64,000 bases of DNA, from positions 124,001 to 188,000 of the forward strand of contig JAKUHH010000396.1 of the NCBI GenBank assembly GCA_022701365.1. Reading direction: 5' to 3'. Below the pieces are notes generated by a model. That model searched no databases. It saw nothing but the letters and a program-made list of their open reading frames with translations, and was not told where the DNA came from. The stretch is from Mycocentrospora acerina (taxonomy: Eukaryota; Ascomycota; Dothideomycetes; Pleosporales). Both the position numbers and the translations under genes were made by a program. This document shows positions 9,616 to 21,641 of the stretch, piece by piece (position 1 is the first letter of the stretch; each line of letters starts with the position of its first letter).

Positions 9616-12193
9616 CTATTGCATCTCCACTTCCAGTTTCTCCCTGATATCGATGCTCTTGCTACTGATGTGATCCTGCCCGTCCTTTCTACTGGAATCT
9701 ACACTTGACCTTCCCTTATCGCTGCTCAACCTGTTAGCTGCCGCGACCGGGCTTGCCCCCCTCCCAATCCCTAGCTTCTCAATACCTGCCACAAGCCCCT
9801 GTCTCAGATCTTGGCCTAGAGCCGTTGCAGCATCGAACGGCGTTGGTGCTGTACTTGGTTGACCCAGAGGTTCTCCAACTGCATGTGTGGGCGGCAAACT
9901 TATCGTCGTTCCGGCACCCGTCGCATCTTCCGCTGTCTCTGTGCCTGTGACAATAGGCTCCTGCGGGATTGGTGTCGCTGATCCGCTCCTTCCATTCGAA
10001 GTATGGCTTGTCTGCGGTGTGAGGTTGTGCGGTGTCTGAGGACCTGACCCATTCATTTCTTCGTCAGTCCTCCCAAACAGCTCGTGCCACCACCTTGCCT
10101 CGCCCTTCCGTGGAAATATCATGCGTTCTTTGCCTCTGACGGCGTCGTCGATATCGGGTTCGTATTTCGGGTTCATGAATTCCTGTTTTCTGCAAAGAAA
10201 GTAATCCCAAACGCTTCTTGTACGTTCGTTTGCTCGATTGTCCACTCGCTCTTTCTCGTTGTCAAATAAGAACGTACCGTATTGGCAGGAGTAGAGATGA
10301 TATAGGAGCCGCCTGAGGAAACGCTCGCTGAATTCAAACCGTGTTGGGTGTTGGCAGTGAAGTTGATATACGCAGTCGAGAAACTGATGGAAGACAGGGG
10401 ACAACTCATTGACCTTTGTCACCCTGTGTTCTTCTGCTGCACCAATCTTGGCCGAAGGTTTGGAAGTAGATGAATCAGCAACGTCCGAAATGTTCTCCAT
10501 ACCATTCTCTCCCGGAACTTGATTGAGAGACTCATTAGATTCGTTTTGGCGATTAAAAAGCCCACGAGCACCCCGAAGCGCATTCTCAAATGGGTTGCCA
10601 CCTCCCTGTCCGTCGTTTTTGCGGTCTATCCGCTCATTTTCAATAGTGAACCATTTCTCGTGACTCAAGAACCCAGATCGATGACGGAACATGTGACCGA
10701 ACGATAACCAGTCCTTCTCGACGAGGACAATGAAACCTTCCAAAGTACGGTAGTAAGGATCTAGTAGGATTTGGCTAAGTGCGCTGAGTTGACTCGTGCG
10801 ATCCCAACCGTCTGAACAATGAATCAATACGTGCGAATGCATAATACCCACCGTTCGAGCTATCAATGCGACGCCATCCAAGATGTTGGCTATGTGCTTG
10901 ATCCAGTTGCTCTTTGCCAGCAGCTGCTTGTTTGGTGGGAAAGATGTCAGATCCGACTCCTTCATCGCTTCGATTATGTAGTCAAGAGACTTTCGCATCA
11001 CATGAATATTGTCGATTCCTAAGTAAGCCTTCTCCGCTCCGGGATAGTAATCCATCTTCTCGGAACCCAAACCAACGGCTTGCATTGCGTATGCGTTGAC
11101 AGTCGGCCTGGCATCAACTATCAAGTTGCGTTGTTGAGCCCCATAGACCTTGGGTATCTCGGTATCAGTCTCAAAGGACTCGGTAAGATCGTCTACAACA
11201 GTTCGTTCTGAGTTTACGGCCTCGATGTCCGCTGAGCCCGTAAAGGAACCATTAGCACTGAGATCCTCGAGATTTGATACACTCGAGTCTGGAGTAGGGT
11301 CGGTTGGATTTGGGCTAGCATTTTGTGCAGGTCTCCATCCGCGATTGGTAGCAAATATGGCTGCAACAAGTCTTTCATCTTGAGCGTTCCTTTTGCCGCT
11401 GATACCAGGTGTTGGCTGCGAACTCCGCGTTATAGAACAGTTATTTAGGGGATGGCGGTATACAAGGGCTGGTATCCGTTGCCGCGAGCGGTACTCACCA
11501 GCATACCTGAGGACGCTGTCTGAGACATTCGACGGGACGACAAGGAGAGCGGGGTATGTCTTCGAGTACTACCCCATGCATTAGAACGCCGTCTCTGATT
11601 CAGAAACTCGCACGTATCGTACCTTGTATTCGACATTGATTTCTGATATCCGCCAGCCCTTCTCTGTATCCTTGGGACTGATGCCCAACCGTTTCCACTC
11701 ACGACGCGCATCGTACACCTCCCACCCGTTACACTGATCTTCTGGTGGTTTTGGCTGGTAGCTGAAGGCAAGCAGTTTATCCAAGCGCCCTACCTTACAC
11801 GAGAGCGCACGTATACTGTCATACACATCACGCGCCTTCTTTTCGTCTGGAAAGAAGAAGGCGAAGAAAGTGAAGTCGCGACATCGTACGCGGATTGAGG
11901 GTTGCTGCTGGCGCAACACGGGCGGACTGGGTTTGAGGCAACAGTATGAGATCATAGGATATGTTATCCACACCTCCTTCTGTCGTGCAGGTTTTGCATC
12001 GGGCAGAGCATCTGGCGGAGGGCTGGGCAGGTAGCTGAAGACGATATGGTGGGGCATGAGGTGAAGCGTGCCCTCAAAACGCGCTCCCCTGCGCATAAGG
12101 TAGACATCTTCTACCTTGAAGAAGTCAGTAAGTTTGTATTAAATTTTTAGAAAACAGCAGGGCGGCCACCTTGCTCACGCGTATGCGCTCCAT
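9616..12193 (-). CDS. Myotubularin-type phosphoinositide 3-phosphatase (Ymr1-like)
   Basis: Three exons: 12193-12170, 12114-11623 and 11568-9616, 822 residues. The start MERIRVSKVEDVYLMRRGARFEGTL matches the yeast Ymr1 N-terminus and justifies the 24-nt first exon. A PH-GRAM domain (about residues 5-110) is followed by the phosphatase domain with the Cys-based signature CSDGWDRT (C423, R429). All catalytic residues are present, so it is an active-type member rather than a pseudophosphatase. It dephosphorylates PI3P and PI(3,5)P2 on endosomes and the vacuole. The 54-nt second intron carries a TTCTAAT branch site. The 3' part (after about residue 650) is Ser/Thr/Pro-rich and poorly structured. 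A non-conserved insert of about 100 residues lies between the GRAM and catalytic parts. Confidence 0.95.
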
Positions 12194-12995
12194 TTGCGGG
12201 GGAGTATGCGGGCACTGGGAGCCTGCGGGTGGTCTCTATAGCGAGTCTGGGAGAGCGAGTGTCTATTCGTAGTATTTTATACCAGATTTAGTGAAAAAAA
12301 AAAGAGAATCGAAAGATCCTAGGCTGCTACTTTCCCTCTCTGACGGTTGTGTCTGCATGTCGGTCGAGATCATGCCCTAAGCTTACGAGGATGGATGGCC
12401 GTGACTAGCTTGGCACAACGTCACATTAACTTCTGGCGAATACCAGATGACCTCTAGATGCAACCTATAACAACTCTTCACGCATCTTGAACACCTACTT
12501 TGCAATTACAAAGTAGGTCCTCAGTTCGTTCTGGACAATCACGTATGCACACAGCATAGCAGCTCCACATTCTTCATGTATCACACGACACACAGATGGC
12601 ACGAGGATCAGTCGACGACGAAGACTTTTGTACATTTGCAATAGAAATATTGCTCTTTACCAGAGAGTTACGTAATTAGAAAGACTTTCAGAAAGCCAAG
12701 TAGAAAGAGGAAAATTCCTGCATGCAAGATTTAACTACGAGGCACTTACCTACCAGAAAACTAGATGACAGTCGGCTTGTCACTCCTATTGCTCCAGCAT
12801 ACAGGAACTTGTTGTACGGAACATAGCCAAGTCTTCTTCTCTGAAGACAGATGGAGAAAAAACTCAAGTGCAGTCACTATTCAAGTTGTTCCATACGTTG
12901 GATACCTTGTCATGAACAAACTCCATGAGGAGGCAGTGTAGAACAAGAATGACAATCTGATGTTATCTAGGCATTAGTATCGCTTCGCGTGCGAA
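12194..12995. other. Intergenic spacer with a 10-bp hairpin
   Basis: 802 nt between two reverse genes. It holds the myotubularin promoter and the BBP 3' UTR region. It includes the perfect inverted repeat 12493-12518 (listed separately). No gene seen. Confidence 0.6.
12493..12518. repeat. Perfect inverted repeat, 10-bp stem, 6-nt loop
   Basis: Arms 12493-12502 (ACCTACTTTG) and 12509-12518 (CAAAGTAGGT) flank a 6-nt loop, about 480 nt downstream of the BBP stop codon. Its function is unknown. Confidence 0.8.
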
Positions 12996-15066
12996 CTAAG
13001 CAGGAGGCGGTGGGGGAGGCGGAATATCGCTGGGCGGTGGTGGTGGAGGAATGTCACTAGGAGGAGGCGGTGGAGGCGCAGATCCTGATGGCGGTGGAGG
13101 AGGCGGAGGCAGGCCATCAGCAGAGCCATAGGTATTAAAGAGAGGGCCCAGGCCAGGGGGAGGTCCAGCAGGCGGAGCTGGAGCGCCATAACCAGGAGCA
13201 CCATAACCCATGCCAGGAGCGGCCATCCCAGGGGCAGCCTGATCGTATCCAGAGCCGTAATTGCCATATCCGTACGAGGCGGGTGCAGCGGGAGGCGCCG
13301 CAGAAGCCCAGGGAGCTGCGTTGTTGCCGCCGCCATATTGATCCTGGCTGTAGGATGCTCCTCGGCCACCACCACCACCACCGCCAGCCCACGGGGGCGG
13401 AGCAGCGCCGTTGTTGTCACCTTGGTCATCGCGGTCGTTACGTGCCCATGGTGCAGCACCGCCAGTTGGGCCACGCTCCCAGGGCTTGACATTGCGCTCG
13501 CCTCCGTTGTCGTCGCCGCCACCACCGCCGTTGCTGTACTCGATAGCACCACGGGGCTGGCCGCCGCCACCCATCTCGGCCATGAAGGCGTCCAGTTCGT
13601 TCTCGGGCGCGCCGCCGATGCGGCCTTGGTTGCGATCGCCGAAACGGTTGTCGTTTCCGTTGCCGTTGCGCCAAGGCTGACCAACTTTGCGATCGGGACA
13701 ATCGCGAGCCATATGTCCAGCTTGACCACAGACGCGGCAGATAATGCTCGCCGTGAAGTTCTGCTTTTGGGGGCAGTCGTACTTGCGATGACCGATTTCG
13801 CCACAGTTCTGGCAAGCCTGATTCTCGTCGTCACGGAGGGTACCGTTGAGAGCGGCGAGCTCACGGAGTTGGTTGCGCTTGAGTTCGTTCTGTCCTTCAG
13901 GAATGGAGGCAGCCTGGTCATAATTAGCAGGGATACATGAGACAGAGCTGCTTGACGTACCGTCTCGATGACATTGTGGATGAGCTTCTTGGCCTTGTTG
14001 ACCTTCTCCTCTGTGTCGGCCATGATCAAGCAGTGTAGATCTTCCTCCTGGTTGCTGGTGTGAGCTGCATCAGATCGTCCTTTACCCTCCTTGACGGAGC
14101 CCTTGCCACGGATCGCAATCTTTGCGCCAGACTCAGACTCCATCTTCTTCAGGGTATTTCCACGAGGGCCAATAAGTAATCCAACTGTTAGTGCAAAAAG
14201 CTGTGGTTAGTCTTTGATCAAAAGTGGTATGAGCAATGGACGGGTAGGGTTAGTGACATGGCTGTACTGCAGGTATTGCCAGATGCATGTGAGCACCGAG
14301 CAGGCTGAGCAAGTTGTCAAGACAAAGGCTAGGAAGAAGAAGAGGGGAGTTAGAAAGGAAAGTTAGAGGGGTTAGTTTCGTACTGAAGTTAATCTCCGGG
14401 TAGTCATTGACTGGAACATAGACTTTCTCCTGTGTCTTAGTAGGCCGCCTGTAATCGGCAGGCGGGTGGTAGTTGGGAAGCGTCTTCATCGCCTTCTCTA
14501 CGAGCTTGTGACGTTCATCTTCGAGGCGCTTGCGGTAGCGGAACTCGCGCGTGTTAACACGGCGACCAAAGTTGTCGTACTGTGGGGGAGGCGAAGGGGA
14601 TCTGGACGGATTAGCATACATTTTATTTTTGGCAATAGGGAGAACGCGTACCTATCTCCATCGGCGGGAACAACGTCGTTGATCTTGAGCTTCTGCGTGA
14701 TCTCTTCGATGCGCAAATGTAAAGTATACGCGTCGAGCTGCTCGGTAGTCATAGCCGAATGAATGGCAGTGGGCAAGCCCATCAAACCAGCTGCCTTGTT
14801 CTCGCTGGCATCGCCCCATCGATTGCGCTTCTTGCGCTGTCGCGGACCGTCAGGGTCTTTATAGGTAACGATCAGTGTTTGGTCAATAACGATGCTGCGC
14901 GACAACACTTACCGCGTGCTGGGCTGCGACCGCGCTTCAGCTCGGACAAACCCTCCGCAGGCGCAGAGGGATTGTATCCTGTTTCATCCTCATCGCCGCC
15001 AAATCGACGACGGTTTCCAAGGGGGATATTATTCGAGCCAGTGATGCCCTGGTTGCGCCACGACAT
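12996..15066 (-). CDS. MSL5: Branchpoint-bridging protein (BBP/SF1, Msl5)
   Basis: Five exons: 15066-14913, 14856-14652, 14601-14384, 14184-13961, 13913-12996, giving 572 residues. Conserved blocks appear in order. First comes the N-terminal helix-hairpin region (RKKRNRWGDAS, then HLRIEEITQKL). Next is SPSPPPQYDNFGRRVNTRE. The KH/QUA2 fold follows, with the IGLLIGPRGNTLKKMESESGA loop split by an intron. Two CCHC zinc knuckles come next: C301-C304-H309-C314 and C326-C329-H334-C339. A long Gly/Pro-rich tail ends in poly-proline runs. BBP recognises the intron branch-point sequence in the early spliceosome and contacts U2AF and the U1 side. The poly-Pro tail is expected to bind WW or SH3 partners. 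The neighbouring GST gene is divergent. Confidence 0.96.
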
Positions 15067-15799
15067 CTTGTTGTTGAAGATAGGTGGTTGTTCGATGGCG
15101 TTGTTGTAGAACCGAGTAAGAGACGGGAGTACTTGTCGAAGAATCGAGTGCACTGGCCGGAGCTTGAAATACTAACCTATTTTGGAAGCACGTGACCTGC
15201 ATAGAGAGCAAACACGACGAAGCTCAAATTTGTGTTGAAACAACACTTGATTCTGTAGACCTCAGGTACTATGAAGCTGGGAACAAGCTTTAATTCAGGC
15301 AATCCTATTTGCATGTTAGAATGTGGTTGGTTGTTTAGAGAAAAGAACCAAATAAGTCCTATGCGTTTGTTCCATTATTCCATTAAACCTGAATTATTTA
15401 AACTAGGTAGTCCAAAAAGAACTTACATTTAAAGCACTTCGACAACGATGTAAAAAATAATTGAAAATAACCTGATAGGTAATAGGTATCTACCAGTATG
15501 CATGTTATTGGAATGCTAAGGAGGTACTTGCTATGCATGCAATGTGTAAGTCGATCTTCTCGTCTCCTAGTGTTGAGCTACACTACCGGTCCAATGGAAG
15601 AAGATGGCGTATCTTGAAGTAGTGTTCGAGAAGGTGCGCGGAACGGCTAAGCTAATTTATAAGCATGCTTCATGTTCGTCATGCTTGCCCCTCTAATAAC
15701 CCCACTTTCTATTGCAGTCAGGTCTTGTATAATTGTCGTCTCACTCACCTTTCCATATATTTGAACCACTCAGTTTTGTTCGAACTTGTTATTGACACC
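15067..15799. other. Divergent promoter region BBP / GST
   Basis: 733 nt between two divergent start codons, AT-rich in its middle. No gene seen. Confidence 0.6.
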
Positions 15800-17352
15800 A
15801 TGGCATCCCAAGAGCCCTCGATTGATCTCTACACTACGCAGACGCCTAATGGCATTAAGATCTCTATCACTTTGGAGGAGCTAGGGTGTGTACTAGTTCA
15901 ACCATGTCTTACCCTCATAATGAAGGATCACAAACTAAGTAAACTAATTCTCCCGCAGTATCCCCTATAAGACTCACAAAATCGACATAAGCAAGAACAC
16001 ACAGAAAGAGGACTGGTTCCTGAAGATTAACCCCAATGGACGAATTCCCGCCTTGACGGATACCTTCACCGATGGACAAACGATCAACCTTTTCGAGTCT
16101 GGAAGCATCATGCAATACTTGGTCGACAGGTATGATACCGAGTACAAGATCAGCTATCCTAGGGGTACTAGGGAGTGGTATGAGACGAACAACTGGCTGT
16201 TTTACCAGAATGCCGGTGTGGGACCTATGCAGGGACAGGCTAGTAAGTGATTTTCGTTTTTTTTGAAGGAATAATACGATTTGGGATCAAATCGAAGGAA
16301 TCAGAGTTTTGAAAGGCTAGCCACCAAAGGAAAACGATAAGATGAGCTCTGAATTCGTGCGGAAAGACGATCAACGATAGTGCAAGAATTGCAGTCGTCC
16401 TGCAGATACCTCCCACAGTGTGGACACTTCACAGTGTTCCAACGCCGCACTAAGGCATGCAAGATGGCGAAATTGTTTCCTGAGCTAAACCATGAGTGCG
16501 CGATTCGAGAAATAACTTGACAACTATACCCCACAACTGCGGATGCAAACACAAAACTCAAGGACCAGCTCCGTCCGCTGTGTATACTTCAGTCCATATG
16601 CATATTGTAAACTCGCTAATTTCACTATACAGATCACTTTACTCGATACGCTCCTGAGGTCATTGAGTATGGTGTGAACCGTTACCAGAACGAGACACGT
16701 CGGCTGTACTCCGTGCTCGATACGCACCTAGCTTCTGACAACAGGCCCTACCTAACGGGCCAGAAGTGCACTATCGCCGGTACGTCTATCTCCCAAGATC
16801 TTCACGGAAACTGCTCTCACTAGTTATGCGGCACCATTTGCTTCTTGAATCCTGAGACCATTCCATCTGACGTTGTGCTTGTTGCTGACTACATTAGACA
16901 TTGCGCACTATGGTTGGGTTGCTTCCGCAGGATGGGCTGGTATTGAGATTGATGACTATCCCGCATTGAAAGCCTGGGAGGAACGCATGGTAAGTAACCG
17001 ACACTCGAAACGCTACTTGTTTTCCCGACTCAATGTCTGCCTGAAACACTCACGCTTTTCCACTACGCTGCTACCCTACACATGTCATATTCCCATTCTA
17101 ACAAGATGATACTAACTTGTTGTAGTATGTACAATTTAGTAAAGCCCAACGTTTCAAGTAGCACACACTGACAACAGATACTTGTCAAACAGGACGGAGC
17201 GTCCAGGCGTGGAAAAAGGCCGACACGTTCCTGACCCACACAAGATCAAGGAACTGCTCAAAGATAAGGCCAAGATGGAGCAGCAGGCGGCCGAGGCTCG
17301 CAAGTGGGTACAAGCAGGCATGAAGCAGGACGCGCAAAAGTCTCAAAAGTAA
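15800..17352 (+). CDS. Ure2-like / theta-type glutathione S-transferase (C-terminal exon uncertain)
   Basis: Exons 15800-15885, 15959-16242, 16633-16779 and 16898-16989 are clear and in frame. They encode a thioredoxin-fold N-terminal half (SIDLYTTQTPNGIKISITLEELG, then INPNGRIPALTD and LFESGSIMQYL) and a helical C-terminal half (WLFYQNAGVGPMQGQA, KAWEERM). The motifs are those of fungal Ure2-related GSTs that conjugate or reduce electrophiles with glutathione. The last segment is problematic. The family's conserved ending RPGVEKGRHVPDPHKIKELL is encoded at 17200-17352, but not in the phase delivered by the obvious donor at 16990. Either a 32-nt microexon (17126-17157) plus a very short 35-nt intron corrects the frame, or an acceptor at 17177 gives an early stop at 17234, or there is a frameshift. 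Confidence 0.85.
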
Positions 17353-19715
17353 GTAGCACTGCGCTCTGAGTAGTAGTGCCATAGGTCAAAGACGGCACAT
17401 CACTACTAGTTGAAATGGTTGTTGCAACAGGACTTTTGAAGTACTCCAAGAAAGGGTATATACATTGCAGGATGTGTCGAACGGTCGTGCTTGAAGATAT
17501 TGGGGTTCTTTGGCTGACCAGGCCAATGCACAGACTATAAATAAGATGGACACATTTTCCCCTTCTTAATGCTCGAGTTTTATGAACCTTTGTACTTATC
17601 ATTCAAAATGTGCGCAATTATACGATGAAACATATGGACTAACAGTATGTTCTCCATCCCAAAGACTAATGAACATGTTGAAGGAATCGGTAGCTTTCTG
17701 GCAGATCTGGTGAGAGTGGCCCAGAGTCAGCTCAGCTATCATTGATCTTTATGGTAAATACCTGACGCAATATGCATGAAGGAATTGTGAGTGAACATTA
17801 CTGATTACATTCCCACCTTGGAAAATACACATGTGGTTTTTATGTTTCCCAGAATATAAAGCCCGCAAGACACATACAGTCAGCCGGCCTACTTTCCCTT
17901 TGACCATGAATATTGGTAGCCCATTTACACACAGATATCGAGTGCAGAAAGTCTTGAATTCATTCACTCATCCGTAGCCCTTTTCAGTGATCAAGTTTGC
18001 AGCATTCTAGCAGTCAATCGAGAAATAACAATCAGCCCCAAACCAATGCTTTAACTTGACCTCCAAGAAGGCATATTCGCAGAAAGATATTCATCAGTAA
18101 CAGTGTAACCAGAAACCGATCATTTAGTCGGACATATGAATCTATTTGGCATGTGTTAAAATATACTATTGAGTTTGTCGTTTATTTTGTTCACTGACCA
18201 TTCTCAAATCACTCGTACAAGATGAAGACGGTGGAGGAATATGGAACATTTCCACTATCGACCTAACAATTGATTTTCTACCCAAATCAATAGTCGTATA
18301 TCGATTTTTACCTGTGTTGACATTCTTTGGGTTCGGAGTGTGAATGGGGCTGTGCTTGAAATGTCGTCTGAAAATCTGGTATACGTTATACCGTTCGCGT
18401 TTGTATAGAATAATATTTGCTATTGGATAACTGTGCTAATTCGACCCCTATAGACACAATGTCTTTGGCTAGTTTCTGCCCATTATAACTGTGCTTGGCG
18501 ACATTGTAAAACAGAATACGCAGAAGATACTCCTAGACACACCTTGTAGCTACAACAGCTCACTATCTTGACCATCGTGCGTACAGCATTGGGGGACTCA
18601 AGGCTCAGCACAGCTTCGGCTAGTACTATGCCACCTTTTAGGCTTGTGATGCATCAGATCCGGTGGCGTCATCACACGCGAAAGATTGCTGCTCATGCGA
18701 CCCCACATCATGCATGTCTTGCATATCGTCCTGCATTGCAGATAGGACGCGGTAACCCTTTCCGAAGACAGCACGTGGGTGTGTTCACAAGCTTTCCTTA
18801 GCGCAACTTCTCATGCACTCTCAGCTGCTCCGGCGCTTGGACCCATATCTGTCGTTGGTTCTTGATATCCCTGGTGTAAAACTATAGCATTCTTCTGATG
18901 TAAGAGATGTACGGGGTAGTTCTAGTTGATATGTGAGGGCGTGTAAGATGAGTAATCGGTCGTGCTCATAAAACTCCCTGTGTGAAATTCATCATGGAAT
19001 GAAGGTGACAACCTCTGCAAATCCTTTATCCCAACCTTGAACCATGCGAAGGATCTTTTATTTCCCTAACTAGTAGAATCCACTCTGTAACTGGAGAGGA
19101 TTTCGCTAAGCCCGTGGACCGTTCTAGGTCATGAAGAGAATCCTGACAAGAATACTCATTAGTATGTTTCTTTTGGACTTGATAGCTTCTTCGGATTGGG
19201 CAAAACGCGGCTTCTTCCATCTCAGAGAGAGCAGACTGGTTTGAGGGAAAGTTTTGGAATATTGATTATTGTACAATTCTCCGGTCATGATCTAAAATAC
19301 AGTCGATGTAACGAGAAAAGACGGACTAAAGCAACAAAGTTCGATCATAAGAAAGTGGATTGAGATGCACATCTGTCTAGTGTGCAACCAAAAATGTATC
19401 AAAACTGTAATATTTATCAATTTAACGCATAATTTTGCTTGTGATGCTTGTAAATCTTGGACGACTTGAGTTGACTTGTCTACTGCGTCCAAATATGAAG
19501 CTGCTTAGAGACATTCACGAAAGCTGTAGATAGATAGGGTAAGATTTTATGGTCGCAGAGGGCTAAAAAGTTTGGGTCGACTGAGAGTACAGAACAGAGG
19601 ATGGTTCATGAGAGTACCCGACTCTTGTCCAACCAACGATATCTTCATAACCCATGGTGTAGCTTGAAAAGATAAAAGTTTTGTATTTCTAAGTCGTGGC
19701 AGTCATACTGAATAA
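17353..19715. other. Long gene-free AT-rich spacer
   Basis: 2.36 kb between the 3' ends of the convergent GST and aldolase genes, far more than the two 3' UTRs need. All ORFs are under about 80 codons with no recognisable motif. I see no terminal repeats or transposase remnants, though a heavily decayed element cannot be excluded by eye. Confidence 0.5.
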
Positions 19716-20696
19716 TTATAAGCTTTTCTCAACCTCCATAACCTCCCTGATGCCCTCGGCAACGGCATCGACCTTGTCTTGTGACAGCCTCTTCAATGGT
19801 CGGCGAGGGTAACCACCATAGCCAAAGTAAGACTGGATAGCCGACTTTGTTCCTGGGATTGCCGCTTTGGTGAGCACCCAGTCGCCCTTGCTGAGAACCT
19901 TTTGAAGCTCGAATGCCTCCTCGAACTTGCCCTCTGCCCACAGGTTCCAGACCTTGACGCAGACCTTGGGAATAACGTTGGCTCCACCGGCAATAATACC
20001 GGAACCACCGCTGGCAGCAGTCTGTGCTGTGAAATCGGCAATACCGCCAAATGCCATGTAGCCGCTACCTCTGCTCTTTGGTGTGGTGGCGTTGGTAGCA
20101 AGCGCAACACGAGTGAGTTTCCCGGTGCTGCCGCATGTGAACTTGGTGCCGACAATGTTGGGATGCTTTGCAAGCTTGATCAGAAGGTCACTGTCCATAT
20201 CGATTCCTGAGACTGCTCCAGGGTAGTTGTAAAGGATGATTGGGAGCGGGGAGCCATCTGCGACCTTGGTGAAGTATTCGACGATGGCATCTTCGTCGAT
20301 AGCGTAGCGGTAGTAGCTCGGAGGAACTGTGAGAACGTACTCGCCGCCAGCGGCCTCAGCCTCTTTGCACAGCTCAATTGTAAGCTTAATGCCGTGCTCT
20401 GAAGCCCCTACGATGACGGGCACGTTTTGGTATCCAGCTTCGTCAAGAGCCTCGCGAGTTGCTCGTGTGACAGCAGTCTTCTCGGCCCTTGACAGGTGAA
20501 CGGCTTCTCCGTTTGACCCCATGGTTACAAGACCAACCAATCCAGCTTCAGCAAGGCGGACAGCATGCTTCTTGATTGTGGGGATATCAAGCTCCTCAGT
20601 CTCTGGGTCAAAAAAAGTCATGGTCGGCGAGTAGATACCCGCGCGGAGAGGTGTGCGCTCCTTGGCATGGCCGTTTGCGGCGCCGTTGGAAGCCAT
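19716..20696 (-). CDS. gaaC: 2-keto-3-deoxy-L-galactonate aldolase (GaaC/LGA1-type, DapA family)
   Basis: Single exon, 326 residues. The start at 20696 (MASNGAANGHAKERTPLRAG) is in better context than an in-frame ATG 45 codons upstream. The DHDPS/NAL-family TIM barrel shows MGSNGEAVHLS (substrate-carboxylate loop), PPSYYRY, ILYNYPG with the catalytic tyrosine Y156, and the Schiff-base lysine K185 in VGTKFTCGS. In Aspergillus and Trichoderma the enzyme splits 2-keto-3-deoxy-L-galactonate to pyruvate and L-glyceraldehyde, the third step of fungal D-galacturonate catabolism. The head-to-head placement with a gaaA homologue, as in Aspergillus, supports this choice. DapA-family paralogues such as 4-hydroxy-2-oxoglutarate aldolase are the main alternative. 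Confidence 0.85.
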   Translation of the reverse strand: MASNGAANGHAKERTPLRAGIYSPTMTFFDPETEELDIPTIKKHAVRLAEAGLVGLVTMGSNGEAVHLSRAEKTAVTRATREALDEAGYQNVPVIVGASEHGIKLTIELCKEAEAAGGEYVLTVPPSYYRYAIDEDAIVEYFTKVADGSPLPIILYNYPGAVSGIDMDSDLLIKLAKHPNIVGTKFTCGSTGKLTRVALATNATTPKSRGSGYMAFGGIADFTAQTAASGGSGIIAGGANVIPKVCVKVWNLWAEGKFEEAFELQKVLSKGDWVLTKAAIPGTKSAIQSYFGYGGYPRRPLKRLSQDKVDAVAEGIREVMEVEKSL

Positions 20697-21641
20697 GATG
20701 AAAGTGTGTTGGGTGGGTAGGTAGCGGTGGCAAGGGAAACGAAATGGAGAGGGGTGTGATGAGGGGGGCGGAGGAGAAGGAGACTTGAAAACAATGGGGG
20801 ACAGTGGTCCCCATATGGGCTCGGGCAGCATTAAAATACCAGCGAGATGCAGCAGAGCAGCGTACGGCGAGCCCCGCAGAGCCCACCATCATCCCACCCT
20901 CATCACTTCTCCGTGATGTTCTAAATGTCAAGATCTCGTCAAGTGCGCGTCGCTGATTTGTCCGCACAGACTCCGCGACCGCTAGAGCGAGATCGCGTGC
21001 AGGGCCTGGGGGAGCTCGGGGCACGACTGCGCGAAATGCGGGATATTGACTAAGCCTGTGGAAGGAGATGCCGTTGCGAGCAGGGTTCGGCGTCGGACGT
21101 TGTGGCTCAGCACAGCGATGTTGGCGACCGGAGGAGGCAATGTTGTTTCTCCACCAATGGGAGGAGAGGCGGCGCGTGGGGGAGCATCAGGCGCGACTTC
21201 TCGATTTTCTTGGCTCCAGGCGCGCGCTGCAACGCGGTGTATTTCCTACAATCATACTCCTCAACAACTCGCTTGAGCCGGCTTCGTCGTCTTGAGATCC
21301 GTCGTCGGCGCGTTGGGAAACGTTTGGGAAACTGTTAATACGTCTGCTAAGTCCTTGGAAGCAGCCACAGTAAGACATGGGAATGCAAGGAACCACGAAT
21401 AGCATCCGGCCGCGGGCCCTATCGATAGCAGCGCGTTGAAGCTACCCCTCCATCGCGTTGGTGACATTAAGTTTATCCGTCCGGGTGCCGCGGTGCAGCA
21501 TTCAGTTGCCGAAGTGATAATGGGAACCCTTCCTCAATCTGCCCTCAAAGCACCCGCTTCCTCTTGGATTCACACCTTGGTCAAGCTTTGCATTGAGTGA
21601 CACTGTTTGATCATCAAAGTAGCAATAAGAATAGCAGCATC
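20697..21641. promoter_or_regulatory. Shared bidirectional promoter gaaC/gaaA
   Basis: 945 nt between divergent start codons. It contains one galacturonate-responsive-type site near the middle (21150-21158). Short ORFs here look non-coding. The divergent arrangement allows joint induction by one activator, GaaR in Aspergillus; no GaaR gene is recognised in this window. Confidence 0.7.
21150..21158 (+). promoter_or_regulatory. Candidate GaaR/galacturonate-responsive element
   Basis: TCCACCAAT matches the CCNCCAA core recalled for fungal galacturonate-responsive elements. The reverse strand reads ATTGGTGGA. It sits 484 nt before the gaaA ATG and about 540 nt from the gaaC ATG. I found only this one copy in the intergenic region. 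Confidence 0.6.

Noticed and set aside
20697..20831. 45-codon N-terminal extension of the aldolase
   Set aside because: Pro/Ser-rich and unlike the family. The ATG at 20696 has a better context and gives the usual fungal length.
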